Assembly: GCF_016793485.1 (NCBI RefSeq)
Contig: NZ_JAEULZ010000033.1
Coordinates: 50,960 to 114,959, forward strand
Source of the DNA: Mesorhizobium sp.
Lineage (GTDB): Bacteria; Pseudomonadota; Alphaproteobacteria; Rhizobiales; Rhizobiaceae
Direction of reading: 5' to 3'
Length of the DNA: 64,000 nt
Shown here: positions 35,245-43,749 of the stretch, one piece after another
How positions within the stretch are numbered: position 1 is the stretch's first letter
How the letters are laid out: each line of letters opens with the position of its first letter
Translations under genes and position numbers: made by a program
The notes under the pieces: model-generated
What the model saw: the letters and a program-made list of their open reading frames with translations, nothing else
Database searches by the model: none
Told to the model about the DNA's origin: nothing

Positions 35245-35967
35245 ATGGACGCCTCGCGCAAGGACATCCACAATTCGGACATCCCCGTGCTCTGTCAGAG
35301 CTGCGAGGCGCGGCACAAAGGCATGTGCGGCGTCCTCGACTCCGTTCAGTTGACTGCGCTGGCGCGCAGCACCCGCATGATCAGGTATGAGGCTGGAGCC
35401 GAACTCGCGGCCGAATCCATGCCGGTCGAATCCTACGCCAACGTCATGCACGGCGTGGTCAAGCTCTCCAAGGTGCTGGAGGACGGACGCCAGCAGATCG
35501 TCGGCCTGCAGTTCGCGCCGGATTTCCTGGGCCGCCTGTTCAGCAAGGAAAACGCCGTGACGGCCGAGGCTGCGTCCGACGTCGATCTTTGCCGCGTGCC
35601 GAAGCCGGCGCTGGAGCGGCTGGTCGCCGAAAATCCCGCGCTCGAGCATCGCCTGATGGAGCAGACCCTGCGCGAACTCGACGACGCCCGCGAATGGATG
35701 GTGACGCTCGGTCGCAAGACGGCTGCGGAGAAGGTGGCGAGCTTCCTCTATCTCATCGCCACGCAACTCGACCCGGCTGCGACAGGCGGGCGGCGCGTCT
35801 TCGATCTGCCGCTGACGCGCACCGACATTGCCGATTTCCTCGGCCTCACAATCGAAACGGTATCGCGCCAGCTTTCCAAGCTCCGCGCCGATCGGGTCGT
35901 CATCATCATCGGAATCCGCCACGTCGAGATTCCGGATCTCGCGGCGCTCAAGAGGCGTTGCGGTTGA
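35245..35967 (+). CDS. fnrL: Fnr-type oxygen-responsive transcriptional regulator
   Basis: A 240-residue Crp/Fnr protein. It keeps the four cysteines of an oxygen-sensing 4Fe-4S cluster: C17, C20, C28 (CQSCEARHKGMC) and C116 (DVDLCRVP). The C-terminal helix-turn-helix is TRTDIADFLGLTIETVSRQL, with the E..SR recognition residues that read TTGAT. ATG 35245 was preferred over a TTG at 35224. Its own promoter carries FNR boxes, so it probably regulates itself, hemN and cydAB. The stop overlaps the hemerythrin gene end (convergent). Confidence 0.93.
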   Translation: MDASRKDIHNSDIPVLCQSCEARHKGMCGVLDSVQLTALARSTRMIRYEAGAELAAESMPVESYANVMHGVVKLSKVLEDGRQQIVGLQFAPDFLGRLFSKENAVTAEAASDVDLCRVPKPALERLVAENPALEHRLMEQTLRELDDAREWMVTLGRKTAAEKVASFLYLIATQLDPAATGGRRVFDLPLTRTDIADFLGLTIETVSRQLSKLRADRVVIIIGIRHVEIPDLAALKRRCG

Positions 35968-36436
35968 GGCGTCCTGGTTCGGTCTTGCGAAGCGCAAGTT
36001 CCATCAGCGGCGACAGCATCTCGCGCTCGAAGGCGATATGCCGCCTGACGCTCTCGAAGAAGCCGCGCAGCATGTAGCCGGCCGCCTCGGGGGTCATGCT
36101 CGGCTCGCCGCGTCCAATGGACAACAGCGAGTCGTGCAATTCCTCGGCGAAGCACATGTCCTCGAAGTGCTCCCAACGCAGGCGTTCGATCGTCGATTCG
36201 ATGTCCGGCAGCGTGGTCGACAGCGTCTTGACCGCCGCGAACAGGACACGCTCCTCCACCTCGTGCGCAGCGGCCACCGTCGGACACACCGCGCGCGCCA
36301 GATGCAGGCAGAGCTGCCGATTCACATTGCCGGGCAACCCGTCGGCGATCGTTTCCAAATCGTCGCAAAGCGCCAACTGGCGCGCATGGCTTTGCGAAAT
36401 CAGGGCAAGTTTGTCCTCGGACACCAACGCGGTCAT
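35948..36436 (-). CDS. Hemerythrin HHE-domain protein
   Basis: A 162-residue helical protein with hemerythrin-like iron-ligand histidines: SHARQLALCDDLE, AAAHEVEERVLFAAVKTL, RLRWEHFEDMCFAEELHDSL and RRHIAFEREMLSPLME. ATG 36436 overlaps the CydC stop (ATGA) and follows GGAGGAGAAAC. It is convergent with, and overlaps by 20 bases, the fnrL 3' end. Members store or sense oxygen, NO or iron. Translational coupling to the CydDC exporter suggests a role in low-oxygen or NO stress; inference. Confidence 0.87.
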   Translation of the reverse strand: MTALVSEDKLALISQSHARQLALCDDLETIADGLPGNVNRQLCLHLARAVCPTVAAAHEVEERVLFAAVKTLSTTLPDIESTIERLRWEHFEDMCFAEELHDSLLSIGRGEPSMTPEAAGYMLRGFFESVRRHIAFEREMLSPLMELALRKTEPGRLNRNAS

Positions 36437-38088
36437 TGTTTCTCCTCCAGCCTGCCGCCCTTCAGCGCCAGCACTCGCATGGTTGATCCGCCTGGCAGGT
36501 CCGCATGGGTGACGAGGACGACGGTGCGCCCCGCCAACGATCTTTCCATATCCCTCAGGAAAGCGCATTCCGTCTCGCGGTCGAGGCCGCTCGTCGGCTC
36601 GTCGAGAAGCACGATCCGGGCGGGCGACAGCACGGTTCGTGCCAGGCAGAGACGTCGCGCCTGGCCGGCCGAAAGCGTACGTCCGGTCTCGCCGAGCACC
36701 GTGTCGAGTCCATGCGGCAATCCCCGCACGAAGTCCGCCAGCTTGGCCGCCTCCAGTGCCTGCCACAGCTTGCGGTCGTCTGCCGACGGATCGCCGATCA
36801 GCAGGTTGCCGTGCACGCTGTCGAGGAAGACGGGCGCATTCTGCTCCAGCAGCGCGACACTGCGGTGCAGATCCGCCAGCGGCAGAGTGCGCAGATCCTC
36901 GCCGCCGATCCTCACTACGCCGCCACGCGGATCGTAGAGCCGCAGCAGAAGCTGCAGAATCGTCGACTTGCCGGACCCGCTTGGCCCACGGATGGCAACG
37001 TGCTCGCCTTCCGCGACGGCGAGGTCGCAGTCAGACAGCACATCGGCGTCGCCATAACCGAAACTGACGCCGTCGAAGGCGATGTCGAAACGCCCGGGCA
37101 TCTGCGTCGGCCGTGCCGGCTCTGCGATACGCGCCGCCGCCGCCTCGATGTCCCGCAAGCGCCTTGCCGCCGCAGCGGAGGCGGAGAATCGCGCCAGATT
37201 GCGCGACAGCATCGCCGGCGCCTCGAAACTGCCGATGATGGCAAGCAGCAGCCCAGCGAGCATCGGACCGCCGATCGTGCCCCGTCCGTGAGCATCGAGC
37301 CCGATCCACAGCACAGTGACGAACGCGGTCGCGCCGCACACCTGGACCAGCGCCTGCGCCGCCGCCGAACGCCGCGCCATCGCGCGCTTCGAGGCGGCCA
37401 GCCTGCCGGCGGCGCCATCGAAATTCCGCAGCGCTTCGTCTGTCAAGCCGAAAGCGACGAGGTCGGCATGCCCGCTGACGCCGTCGAGTACCGCCCCCCT
37501 CAGATCCGATGCCTGCTCCACCATCGCCTGCCCGGCGCGGCGAGTGGAGCGGATGAGGAACCAAGGAACCACAAACATCGAAACCGCGAAGACTGCCGCA
37601 TAGTAAGGCGCGGCGTCCGGCACCAGCAGGAGCACTGCAAGCGTCATCGCGCAGCCGGCCGCAAAAGTGCCCAGCAGTGGAATCACTGCCGACAGGAAAG
37701 CCGTATTCAGCGCATCGACATCGGCCGTCAGGCGGCTGACCAGGTCGCCCTGCCTTGCGCTGAAGCTCAGCGGCAGTTTGGGAAACAGCGTCGCAAACAG
37801 CCAGCCGCGCAGCGCCGAGAGCATCCGCAGCGTCGCATCGTGCCCGGCCAGCCGCTCGCCGTAGCGTGACAGGATGCGGATCATCGACAGGCCGCGCACC
37901 AGCGACGACGGCACGAACAGGTTAAACGCGGCGCCCGACGCTGCAAGCGCTGCGGCGGTGATGAACCAACCGGAGACGCCGAGCAGCCAGATCCCGGCGA
38001 AGATCGCTGTCAGCGCGAGCATCAGCGTCAGCGTCAGGCGCGCCTTCTGCCCCGACAACAGCCAGCGGAAATGCAGGAGCGCGCTCAT
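36433..38088 (-). CDS. cydC: Thiol reductant ABC exporter subunit CydC
   Basis: A 551-residue half-transporter: an N-terminal six-helix membrane domain (FAGIWLLGVSGWFITAAALA, PSSLVRGLSMIRILSRYGER) and a C-terminal ATPase with GPSGSGKST (Walker A), TLSAGQARRLCLARTVLS and VLLDEPTSGLD. The WFI.AA..A and SLVR..S..RI..RYGER motifs are those of CydC. CydDC exports cysteine and glutathione, needed to assemble cytochrome bd. It overlaps CydD by four bases. Confidence 0.93.
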   Translation of the reverse strand: MSALLHFRWLLSGQKARLTLTLMLALTAIFAGIWLLGVSGWFITAAALAASGAAFNLFVPSSLVRGLSMIRILSRYGERLAGHDATLRMLSALRGWLFATLFPKLPLSFSARQGDLVSRLTADVDALNTAFLSAVIPLLGTFAAGCAMTLAVLLLVPDAAPYYAAVFAVSMFVVPWFLIRSTRRAGQAMVEQASDLRGAVLDGVSGHADLVAFGLTDEALRNFDGAAGRLAASKRAMARRSAAAQALVQVCGATAFVTVLWIGLDAHGRGTIGGPMLAGLLLAIIGSFEAPAMLSRNLARFSASAAAARRLRDIEAAAARIAEPARPTQMPGRFDIAFDGVSFGYGDADVLSDCDLAVAEGEHVAIRGPSGSGKSTILQLLLRLYDPRGGVVRIGGEDLRTLPLADLHRSVALLEQNAPVFLDSVHGNLLIGDPSADDRKLWQALEAAKLADFVRGLPHGLDTVLGETGRTLSAGQARRLCLARTVLSPARIVLLDEPTSGLDRETECAFLRDMERSLAGRTVVLVTHADLPGGSTMRVLALKGGRLEEKQ

Positions 38089-39869
38089 GCCACATCTCCC
38101 GATTGGACGGCCCGATCCTTGCGCCCGTCGAGGACGGGCAGGAGCTGTCCCCCGGCCACGCGCAGCGATCGTCCCATCCGCGACGCCAGCGCGCGCGAAT
38201 GCGTGGCCACCACAAGCGTGCGCCCGGCGGCAAAGTCGAGCATGCCGTCGATGACGCGCGCTTCCATAGCCGCATCCAGATGCGCGGTGGGTTCGTCGAG
38301 GATCACGATCTCGGGATCGCGAAGATAGATGCGCGCCAGCGCCACCCGGTGCGCTTCGCCGCCCGAAATGCCTAGTCCGCCCTCGCCGATCGGCGTGGCA
38401 AGACCGAGTGGCAACAGATCGGAGAAGTCGATCAGGCCGGCGCGCTCCCCTGCTGCCCGCACTTCCTCGTCGGAGGCGTCGTGTCGGCCGAGCCTTATGT
38501 TGTCGGCAACGGTGCCATGGAACAGCCTTGGCCGCTGCCCGAGAAACGCGAGGCGCTCGCGCAGGATAGGTTCCGGCACGGCAATGTCTCCGCCGATCGC
38601 GATCGTGCCTTCATGGCTGCGCAGCCGGGCAATCGCTTCGAGCAGTGTCGATTTCCCCGATCCGCTCTCGCCCACGATCGCGACATGCTCGCCGGCGGAG
38701 ACCCTCAGAGAGACGCCATCGAGCACGGCACCGGCGCGGCCCGGGGCTCTGACCGTCAGGCCAGTCGCCACGATGTCGGCCGCTCCCCGCGCTTGCCCGC
38801 CATCAACAGTCGCCGGAGCCGCGTTGCCACCGAGATCAGGCAGTCCCTCGAACAGCGCGTCGATTTCCGCGATCGTCGCCTTCGCGCCCGCGCGGTCGTG
38901 GTAGTGTGCCGCCAGAAGCCGCAGCGGCTGGTAGACCTCCGGCGCCATCAGCAGGCAGAACAGCCCGGCCTGCAGCGTCAGCATCTCGCCGCGCAGATCG
39001 ACCATGCCAAGGAAAGTGAGGCCGATATAGAGCGCGGTGCCGGCCACGCCGAGCGCCGCGAAGAATTCCAGCACCGCCGACGACAGGAAGGCGATCCGCA
39101 GCACGCGCATCGTGCTCTCGCGCAGTCTCTCGCTTGCATTCTCGACAGCGCGCGTCTCGTCTTGCGCGCGACCGAAAAGTCTGAGCGTCAGGATTCCGCG
39201 CAGGCGATCCGCGAAATAGGCGGACAATCTGGCAAAGGCGACCGCCTCGGACCGCTTGGCCGCCTCCGCGCCCCAGCCGGCCAACGCCATGAATAGCGGG
39301 ATCAGCGGCGCGGTCATGAAAAGCAGCAGCCCAGCCACCCAGTCTATCGGGATGACGACGACCGCAAAGGCGACCGGCAGCAGCGTCGCCTGGATCAGCG
39401 CCGGCAGGAACCGCCCGAGAAAACCCTCCAGCGCTTCGGTCTGGTCGACGATGGCCGCGCTGACTGCGCCGCTGGCGCGCTCGCCCGACCAGTCGGGCCG
39501 AGACCGCATAATCTTGCGGAACAGCGCGAGCCGGACACGCTGGATGACGCCTTCCGCCGCCGCGCTGCCGCTTGATTCGGCCAGATAGGCAAGCCCGGCG
39601 CGCGCAACAAAGATCAACGCGATCAACGCAATGCTGTTTGCAAGCGCGGCACGGCCGGCATTGTAGCTGATAGCCTGTCCCAGAACGCTGGCGACGAGCC
39701 AGGCTTGGACAACCAGCAGGGCGCCCGCCAGCACGGGTGCGGCGATGGCAACCACCATGGCGCGGCCACCTTGCCGGCCCAACCTGGAAAGCCAGCGCGA
39801 CTGCTCCCTGTCCCGGCTTTTGGAGTCGCCTTCGTTGTCCACAGCCAGTTCCGTCGGGTTCGGGTTCAT
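38085..39869 (-). CDS. cydD: Thiol reductant ABC exporter subunit CydD
   Basis: A 594-residue half-transporter, partner of CydC. The membrane half (RAMVVAIAAPVLAGALLVVQ to MAPEVYQPLRLLAAHYHDRA) is followed by an ATPase with GESGSGKST, GLGISGGEAHRVALARIYLR and VILDEPTAHLD. The PEVYQPLR..A.HYHDRA sequence is typical of CydD. Divergent from cydA across a 120-base gap with one FNR box. Confidence 0.93.
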   Translation of the reverse strand: MNPNPTELAVDNEGDSKSRDREQSRWLSRLGRQGGRAMVVAIAAPVLAGALLVVQAWLVASVLGQAISYNAGRAALANSIALIALIFVARAGLAYLAESSGSAAAEGVIQRVRLALFRKIMRSRPDWSGERASGAVSAAIVDQTEALEGFLGRFLPALIQATLLPVAFAVVVIPIDWVAGLLLFMTAPLIPLFMALAGWGAEAAKRSEAVAFARLSAYFADRLRGILTLRLFGRAQDETRAVENASERLRESTMRVLRIAFLSSAVLEFFAALGVAGTALYIGLTFLGMVDLRGEMLTLQAGLFCLLMAPEVYQPLRLLAAHYHDRAGAKATIAEIDALFEGLPDLGGNAAPATVDGGQARGAADIVATGLTVRAPGRAGAVLDGVSLRVSAGEHVAIVGESGSGKSTLLEAIARLRSHEGTIAIGGDIAVPEPILRERLAFLGQRPRLFHGTVADNIRLGRHDASDEEVRAAGERAGLIDFSDLLPLGLATPIGEGGLGISGGEAHRVALARIYLRDPEIVILDEPTAHLDAAMEARVIDGMLDFAAGRTLVVATHSRALASRMGRSLRVAGGQLLPVLDGRKDRAVQSGDVA

Positions 39870-39903
39870 GGCATCTTGCTAGCGTCGGTGCGCTCTCCTC
39901 GCC

Positions 39904-39917
39904 TTGACTTGGATCAA
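39904..39917. promoter_or_regulatory. FNR box upstream of cydA
   Basis: TTGACTTGGATCAA has both half-sites (TTGAC and ATCAA, one base from the TTGATnnnnATCAA consensus). It is centred 79 bases before the cydA start, which leaves room for a start site 41 bases downstream. FnrL from this window is the likely activator. Confidence 0.75.
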
Positions 39918-39989
39918 GGCACGGACACAGCCGCCCGTCTAGAAGGCAGCGTGACCGGCAAGAGCCGGCAAGGAGAGAGGCGCTTTGCC

Positions 39990-41573
39990 ATGATCGACAT
40001 GACCATCGTCGACCTGTCGCGGCTGCAGTTCGCTGCAACCGCGATGTACCATTTTTTGTTTGTTCCCCTGACGTTGGGGCTGTCGTTGCTGATGGCCATC
40101 ATGGAAAGCGTCTATGTCATGACCGGCCGCGATATCTGGCGGCGCATGACGCTGTTTTGGGGCACGTTGTTCGGCATCAACTTCGCCATGGGCGTCGCCA
40201 CCGGCATCGTCATGGAGTTCCAGTTCGGCATGAACTGGAGCTACTACAGCCACTATGTCGGCGACGTGTTCGGCGCGCCGCTGGCGATCGAGGGTCTGAT
40301 GGCCTTCTTCCTCGAAGCGACCTTCATCGGCCTGTTCTTCTTCGGCTGGGGTCGCATGAGCTCTGTGGCGCACCTGGTCGTCACCTGGCTCACCGCGCTC
40401 GGCGCCAACCTGTCGGCCCTCTGGATCCTCATCGCCAACGGCTGGATGCAGCATCCTGTCGGCTCGACCTTCAACCCCGACACGATGCGCATGGAAGTGA
40501 CCGACTTCATGGCCGTCATCTTCAATCCGGTCGCGCAGGCGAAGTTCGTCCACACGGTCAGCGCGGGCTACGTCACCGGGTCGATGTTCGTCATGGCCAT
40601 CAGCGCCTGGTTCCTGCTCAAGGGCCGTCACATTGAACTGGCCAAGAGGTCGATGGCCGTGGCCGCGAGCTTCGGCCTCGCGTCGGCGCTTTCGGTCGTG
40701 GTTCTCGGCGACGAGAGCGGCTACGTCGCTACCGAGCAGCAGAAGATGAAGATCGCGGCCATGGAAGCCATGTGGCGCACGGAGCCTGCTCCGGCTCCGC
40801 TGACCGTCTTCGCCATCCCCGGCGACGGAGAAAACCGCTACGAGGTGCAGATCCCCTTCTTGCTCGGCCTTATCGCAACGCGATCCCTGACACAGGAACT
40901 GCCCGGCATCTTCGATCTCGTCGAGCGTGCGGGAGAGCGCATCACCAACGGCATCGTGGCCTACAAGGCGCTGCAGGACATTCGCGCCGACCGGACCAAC
41001 ACCGAGGCGCGCGCGACGCTCGAGCGGACATGGCCTGATCTCGGCTACGCGCTTCTGCTCAAGCAGTATAGGGATGATGTCGAGAACGCGACCAGCGAGG
41101 ACATCGCAAAGGCGGCGCTCGACACCGTGCCGAACGTACCGGTGCTGTTCTGGTCCTTCCGCGTGATGGTCGGGCTCGGCTTCTACTTCATCGCCTTCTT
41201 CGGCATCTTCTTCTGGATCGCCAGCAAGCAAAAGCTCGGCGAAAACCGGAAGCTGCTGTGGATCGCGCTGTTCAGCCTGCCCCTGCCCTGGGTGGCGATC
41301 GAGGCTGGCTGGGTGGTCGCAGAATACGGCCGGCAGCCTTGGGCGGTGGAAGGCGTGCTCCCAACCTTCTATGCGGCATCGGGCCTGACGCTGTGGGATC
41401 TCGCCATCAGCCTGACCTTCTTCATCGTTCTCTACACCGTGCTGGCCATCATCATGGTGTTCCTGATGCTGAAGGTCATCCGCAAGGGGCCGCTGGACTA
41501 CAACCCACTGGTCGAGGAGCCGGCAGGCTCCTCCTTCCTCCCGCGCGGCGCACATGCCGGCCCTGAACGCTGA
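39990..41573 (+). CDS. cydA: Cytochrome bd ubiquinol oxidase subunit I
   Basis: A 527-residue membrane oxidase subunit. The N-terminus has LQFAATAMYHFLFVPLTLGL with the haem-b595 ligand His21; FVHTVSAGYVTGS holds the haem-b558 His; TLFGINFAMGVATGIVMEFQ and GWVVAEYGRQPWAVEG are conserved. The long insert before residue 400 and the total length fit the long-Q-loop (CydAB) type. ATG 39990 follows AAGGAGAGAGG. Cytochrome bd reduces oxygen to water at very low oxygen and resists NO and cyanide. Confidence 0.96.
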   Translation: MIDMTIVDLSRLQFAATAMYHFLFVPLTLGLSLLMAIMESVYVMTGRDIWRRMTLFWGTLFGINFAMGVATGIVMEFQFGMNWSYYSHYVGDVFGAPLAIEGLMAFFLEATFIGLFFFGWGRMSSVAHLVVTWLTALGANLSALWILIANGWMQHPVGSTFNPDTMRMEVTDFMAVIFNPVAQAKFVHTVSAGYVTGSMFVMAISAWFLLKGRHIELAKRSMAVAASFGLASALSVVVLGDESGYVATEQQKMKIAAMEAMWRTEPAPAPLTVFAIPGDGENRYEVQIPFLLGLIATRSLTQELPGIFDLVERAGERITNGIVAYKALQDIRADRTNTEARATLERTWPDLGYALLLKQYRDDVENATSEDIAKAALDTVPNVPVLFWSFRVMVGLGFYFIAFFGIFFWIASKQKLGENRKLLWIALFSLPLPWVAIEAGWVVAEYGRQPWAVEGVLPTFYAASGLTLWDLAISLTFFIVLYTVLAIIMVFLMLKVIRKGPLDYNPLVEEPAGSSFLPRGAHAGPER

Positions 41574-41594
41574 CACTGGATACAGGTTAGAACC

Positions 41595-42740
41595 ATGACC
41601 ATTCCCTTCGACTACGAAATCATGCGACTGATCTGGTGGTTGCTGCTCGGCGTGCTGCTGATCGGTTTCGCCATCATGGACGGCTTCGACCTCGGCATCG
41701 GTGCCCTTCTTCCCTTCGCTGCGAAGACGGAAGAGGAGCGGCGCGTGCTCATCAACCTGATCGGCCCGACCTGGGAAGGCAACCAGGTCTGGCTGATCCT
41801 CGGCGGCGGCGCCATTTTCGCGGCGTGGCCGGCGCTCTACGCAGCCTCCTTCTCGGGCTTCTATCTCGCCATGATCGCCATTCTTCTGGCGCTGATCCTC
41901 AGGCCGGTCGGCTTCAAGTTCCGCGGCAAGGTCAACGATCCGCGCTGGCATTCGCTATGGGACTGGGGCCTGTTCATCGGCGGCTTCGTGCCGTCGCTGA
42001 TCTTCGGCGTCGCTGTCGGCAACGTCCTGCTTGGCGTCCCCTTCCGCCTCGACGATTCGCTGCGGACCTTCTACGACGGCAACTTCTTCGGCCTGCTCAC
42101 GCCCTTCGCCCTCGTGTCCGGGCTGGTCAGCCTTGGCATGCTGGTGGCGCATGGCGGCTCCGTCATCGCCATGCGCACTGACGGGCCGGTGCAGGAGCGG
42201 GGTCGTGCCTACGGCAGGCTTGCCGCGCTCGTGACCTTCGTCCTGTTCGGCCTTGCCGGGATTTGGGTCGCCTTCGGTCTCAACGGCTATGTGGTTACCA
42301 GCGTGGTGGATACGCTCGCACCATCGAATCCGCTGGCCAAGACCGTGGCGACTCAATCCGGCGGGTGGATGGCCAACTATTCGGCGTATCCGTGGATGAT
42401 CATCGCGCCGGTGCTTGGCTTGGGCGGCATGCTCGTTGCCTGGTGGGCGCTCGGCGCGGGTCGCTACGTCACCGCGTTCCTGGCTACAAGCGCCGGCATC
42501 TTCGGCATCATATCGACTGCCGGGCTGTCACTCTTCCCGTTCCTGCTGCCCTCGTCGGTCATGCCGAACGCCAGCCTGACGGTATGGGATGCCTCGTCGA
42601 GCCACCTGACGCTGTTCATCATGCTTCTGGCGACGATAGTGTTCCTGCCGATCATCCTGGCGTACACGGCCTGGGTGTACCGCATCATGCGCGGCCCCGT
42701 GACGGCCACGACCATCGACCGCAACCCGAACGCCTACTAA
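41595..42740 (+). CDS. cydB: Cytochrome bd ubiquinol oxidase subunit II
   Basis: A 381-residue membrane protein. It begins MTIPFDYEIMRLIWWLLLGV and carries IMDGFDLGIGALLPF, GPTWEGNQVWLILGGGAIFA, and YPWMIIAPVLGLGGM, typical of CydB. Nine or so hydrophobic segments. It follows cydA by 21 bases. Confidence 0.96.
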   Translation: MTIPFDYEIMRLIWWLLLGVLLIGFAIMDGFDLGIGALLPFAAKTEEERRVLINLIGPTWEGNQVWLILGGGAIFAAWPALYAASFSGFYLAMIAILLALILRPVGFKFRGKVNDPRWHSLWDWGLFIGGFVPSLIFGVAVGNVLLGVPFRLDDSLRTFYDGNFFGLLTPFALVSGLVSLGMLVAHGGSVIAMRTDGPVQERGRAYGRLAALVTFVLFGLAGIWVAFGLNGYVVTSVVDTLAPSNPLAKTVATQSGGWMANYSAYPWMIIAPVLGLGGMLVAWWALGAGRYVTAFLATSAGIFGIISTAGLSLFPFLLPSSVMPNASLTVWDASSSHLTLFIMLLATIVFLPIILAYTAWVYRIMRGPVTATTIDRNPNAY

Positions 42741-42754
42741 GAAGGGAACAGAAG

Positions 42755-42868
42755 ATGTGGTATTTTTCCTGGATCCTCGGCATCGGGCTGGCCTGCTCCT
42801 TCGCCATCCTCAACGCCATGTGGTACGAAGCGAAGGAAGACCGGTTGAACGGCCAGAAGCCGGAATAG
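42755..42868 (+). CDS. cydX: Cytochrome bd small subunit CydX
   Basis: A 37-residue single-helix protein, MWYFSWILGIGLACSFAILN then AMWYEAKED. The W-Y-F-x-W-I-L-G start and membrane helix are the CydX pattern. GAAGGGA precedes it, 14 bases after cydB. CydX stabilises the bd haems. Its 3' end overlaps the minus-strand gene 42810-43205 by 59 bases. Confidence 0.88.
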   Translation: MWYFSWILGIGLACSFAILNAMWYEAKEDRLNGQKPE

Positions 42869-43205
42869 CCTGTCCAAAACCTAAGACCGACCATGAAGAG
42901 CGGAGCCTTTGCCCCGCTCTTACTTCCACGACGAAGCCGCCGCGTTTCGGCACGTCGAAGAAATAGTTTGGCCGGCCGGCCCGATCCGCCATCACTGCGG
43001 TTCCATGGAAGGCCACTACGCGCTTAAGGGCGTCCGTTCCAAGCCGTCCAAGAAGAACCCTCACCTTAGTGTTGGCATGGGCGGAGCCGATGCCTTGATC
43101 CAATATCGCTCTGTTTGGTCTGCTGCCCAGCCAGCCAATAATCCATGCAATGATCCCGAATACGACCGCCGTGGCGATGAAATAAAATAGCTTAGTCGAA
43201 TCCAT
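42810..43205 (-). CDS. Hypothetical protein with one membrane helix
   Basis: A 131-residue protein with an N-terminal helix (LFYFIATAVVFGIIAWIIGW) and a soluble, basic C-terminal part. A good ribosome site (GAGGGACGGA) precedes the ATG, which supports it as real. I recognise no family. Its last 59 bases are antisense to cydX, so the natural stop may be earlier in relatives. The candidate structured RNA at 43285-43353 lies about 80 bases upstream on the same strand. Confidence 0.45.
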   Translation of the reverse strand: MDSTKLFYFIATAVVFGIIAWIIGWLGSRPNRAILDQGIGSAHANTKVRVLLGRLGTDALKRVVAFHGTAVMADRAGRPNYFFDVPKRGGFVVEVRAGQRLRSSWSVLGFGQAIPASGRSTGLPSLRTTWR

Positions 43206-43284
43206 TTCCGTCCCTCTTAGAGCCAGCGCGATCGTAAGCAGAGCAAGGCTTTCAGGAAAGCGGTGGGTGACATAATCGAAGGCG

Positions 43285-43353
43285 ATCAGGGAGCTACCCT
43301 GACCGGGTTCGGATTCGCACCGAAACGAGTTTCCTCGACTGTCTAAGCCCGGA
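43285..43353 (-). ncRNA. Candidate structured RNA: three-way junction with GNRA and T-loop-like loops
   Basis: On the minus strand the sequence folds by eye as: outer stem CCGGG/CCCGG; hairpin CGAG-GAAA-CTCG, with a GNRA tetraloop; hairpin TTCGG-TGCGAAT-CCGAA, a 5-base stem with a 7-base T-loop-like loop; then a separate hairpin TCAGGG-TAGCT-CCCTGA. The GNRA loop favours this strand. GGTGCGAATCC also occurs in cobalamin riboswitches, but the other conserved parts of that riboswitch are not seen. It may be the leader of the 42810-43205 gene. The rest of the 43206-43466 gap shows no gene. Confidence 0.4.
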
Positions 43354-43466
43354 ATGCCGCTGCGGGCCCTACAGGAGCGACCTGTCCTTCCGCACTGAGC
43401 GTCGGCATCACGCCATGTCTTTCATGTAGGATATCGACCACGGGTTGGTCAAATTTGGTGGCTGGT

Positions 43467-43721
43467 ATGACAGACGATCTAAAGCAGGCGCTGGAACGAT
43501 TCCTAACCGGCGAAGATACGACCATATTGGCGGCAAACCACTTAGAGGCATTGCTGGATGCCGCTTACCCCGACGACGAATTCATTCAAGAGGCAGTTGT
43601 AGCGCTGGCCCAATATCGCCCCGACGGGGGTCAATTCCTGTACGATACGCCGGAACTTCAGCGTCAACTGACTAAGGTGCGGGATTACCTCCGTCGCAAT
43701 CTAGGTTTGTCAAATATATAA
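43467..43721 (+). CDS. Small acidic hypothetical protein
   Basis: An 84-residue protein, MTDDLKQALERFLTGEDTTI and so on, mostly amphipathic helix (LEALLDAAYPDDEFIQEAVV, ELQRQLTKVRDYLRRNL). ATG 43467 is preferred over 43455. GGTGG upstream is a fair ribosome site. I do not recognise the family. It sits between the RNA candidate and the broken LigT-like gene. Confidence 0.55.
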   Translation: MTDDLKQALERFLTGEDTTILAANHLEALLDAAYPDDEFIQEAVVALAQYRPDGGQFLYDTPELQRQLTKVRDYLRRNLGLSNI

Positions 43722-43749
43722 TCGCCATGGAAATCTGTGCGTTTCAGTC

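Noticed and set aside
39939-41951. A 670-codon open frame on the minus strand
   Set aside because: It lies opposite cydA and cydB and has low-complexity composition with no recognisable domain.
43285-43353. A cobalamin riboswitch on the minus strand
   Set aside because: Only GGTGCGAATCC resembles the conserved core; the B12 box and other required segments were not found.
43343-43525. A 60-codon frame on the minus strand
   Set aside because: No ribosome site or family is recognised, and it runs into the candidate RNA and across the start of a better-supported plus-strand gene.
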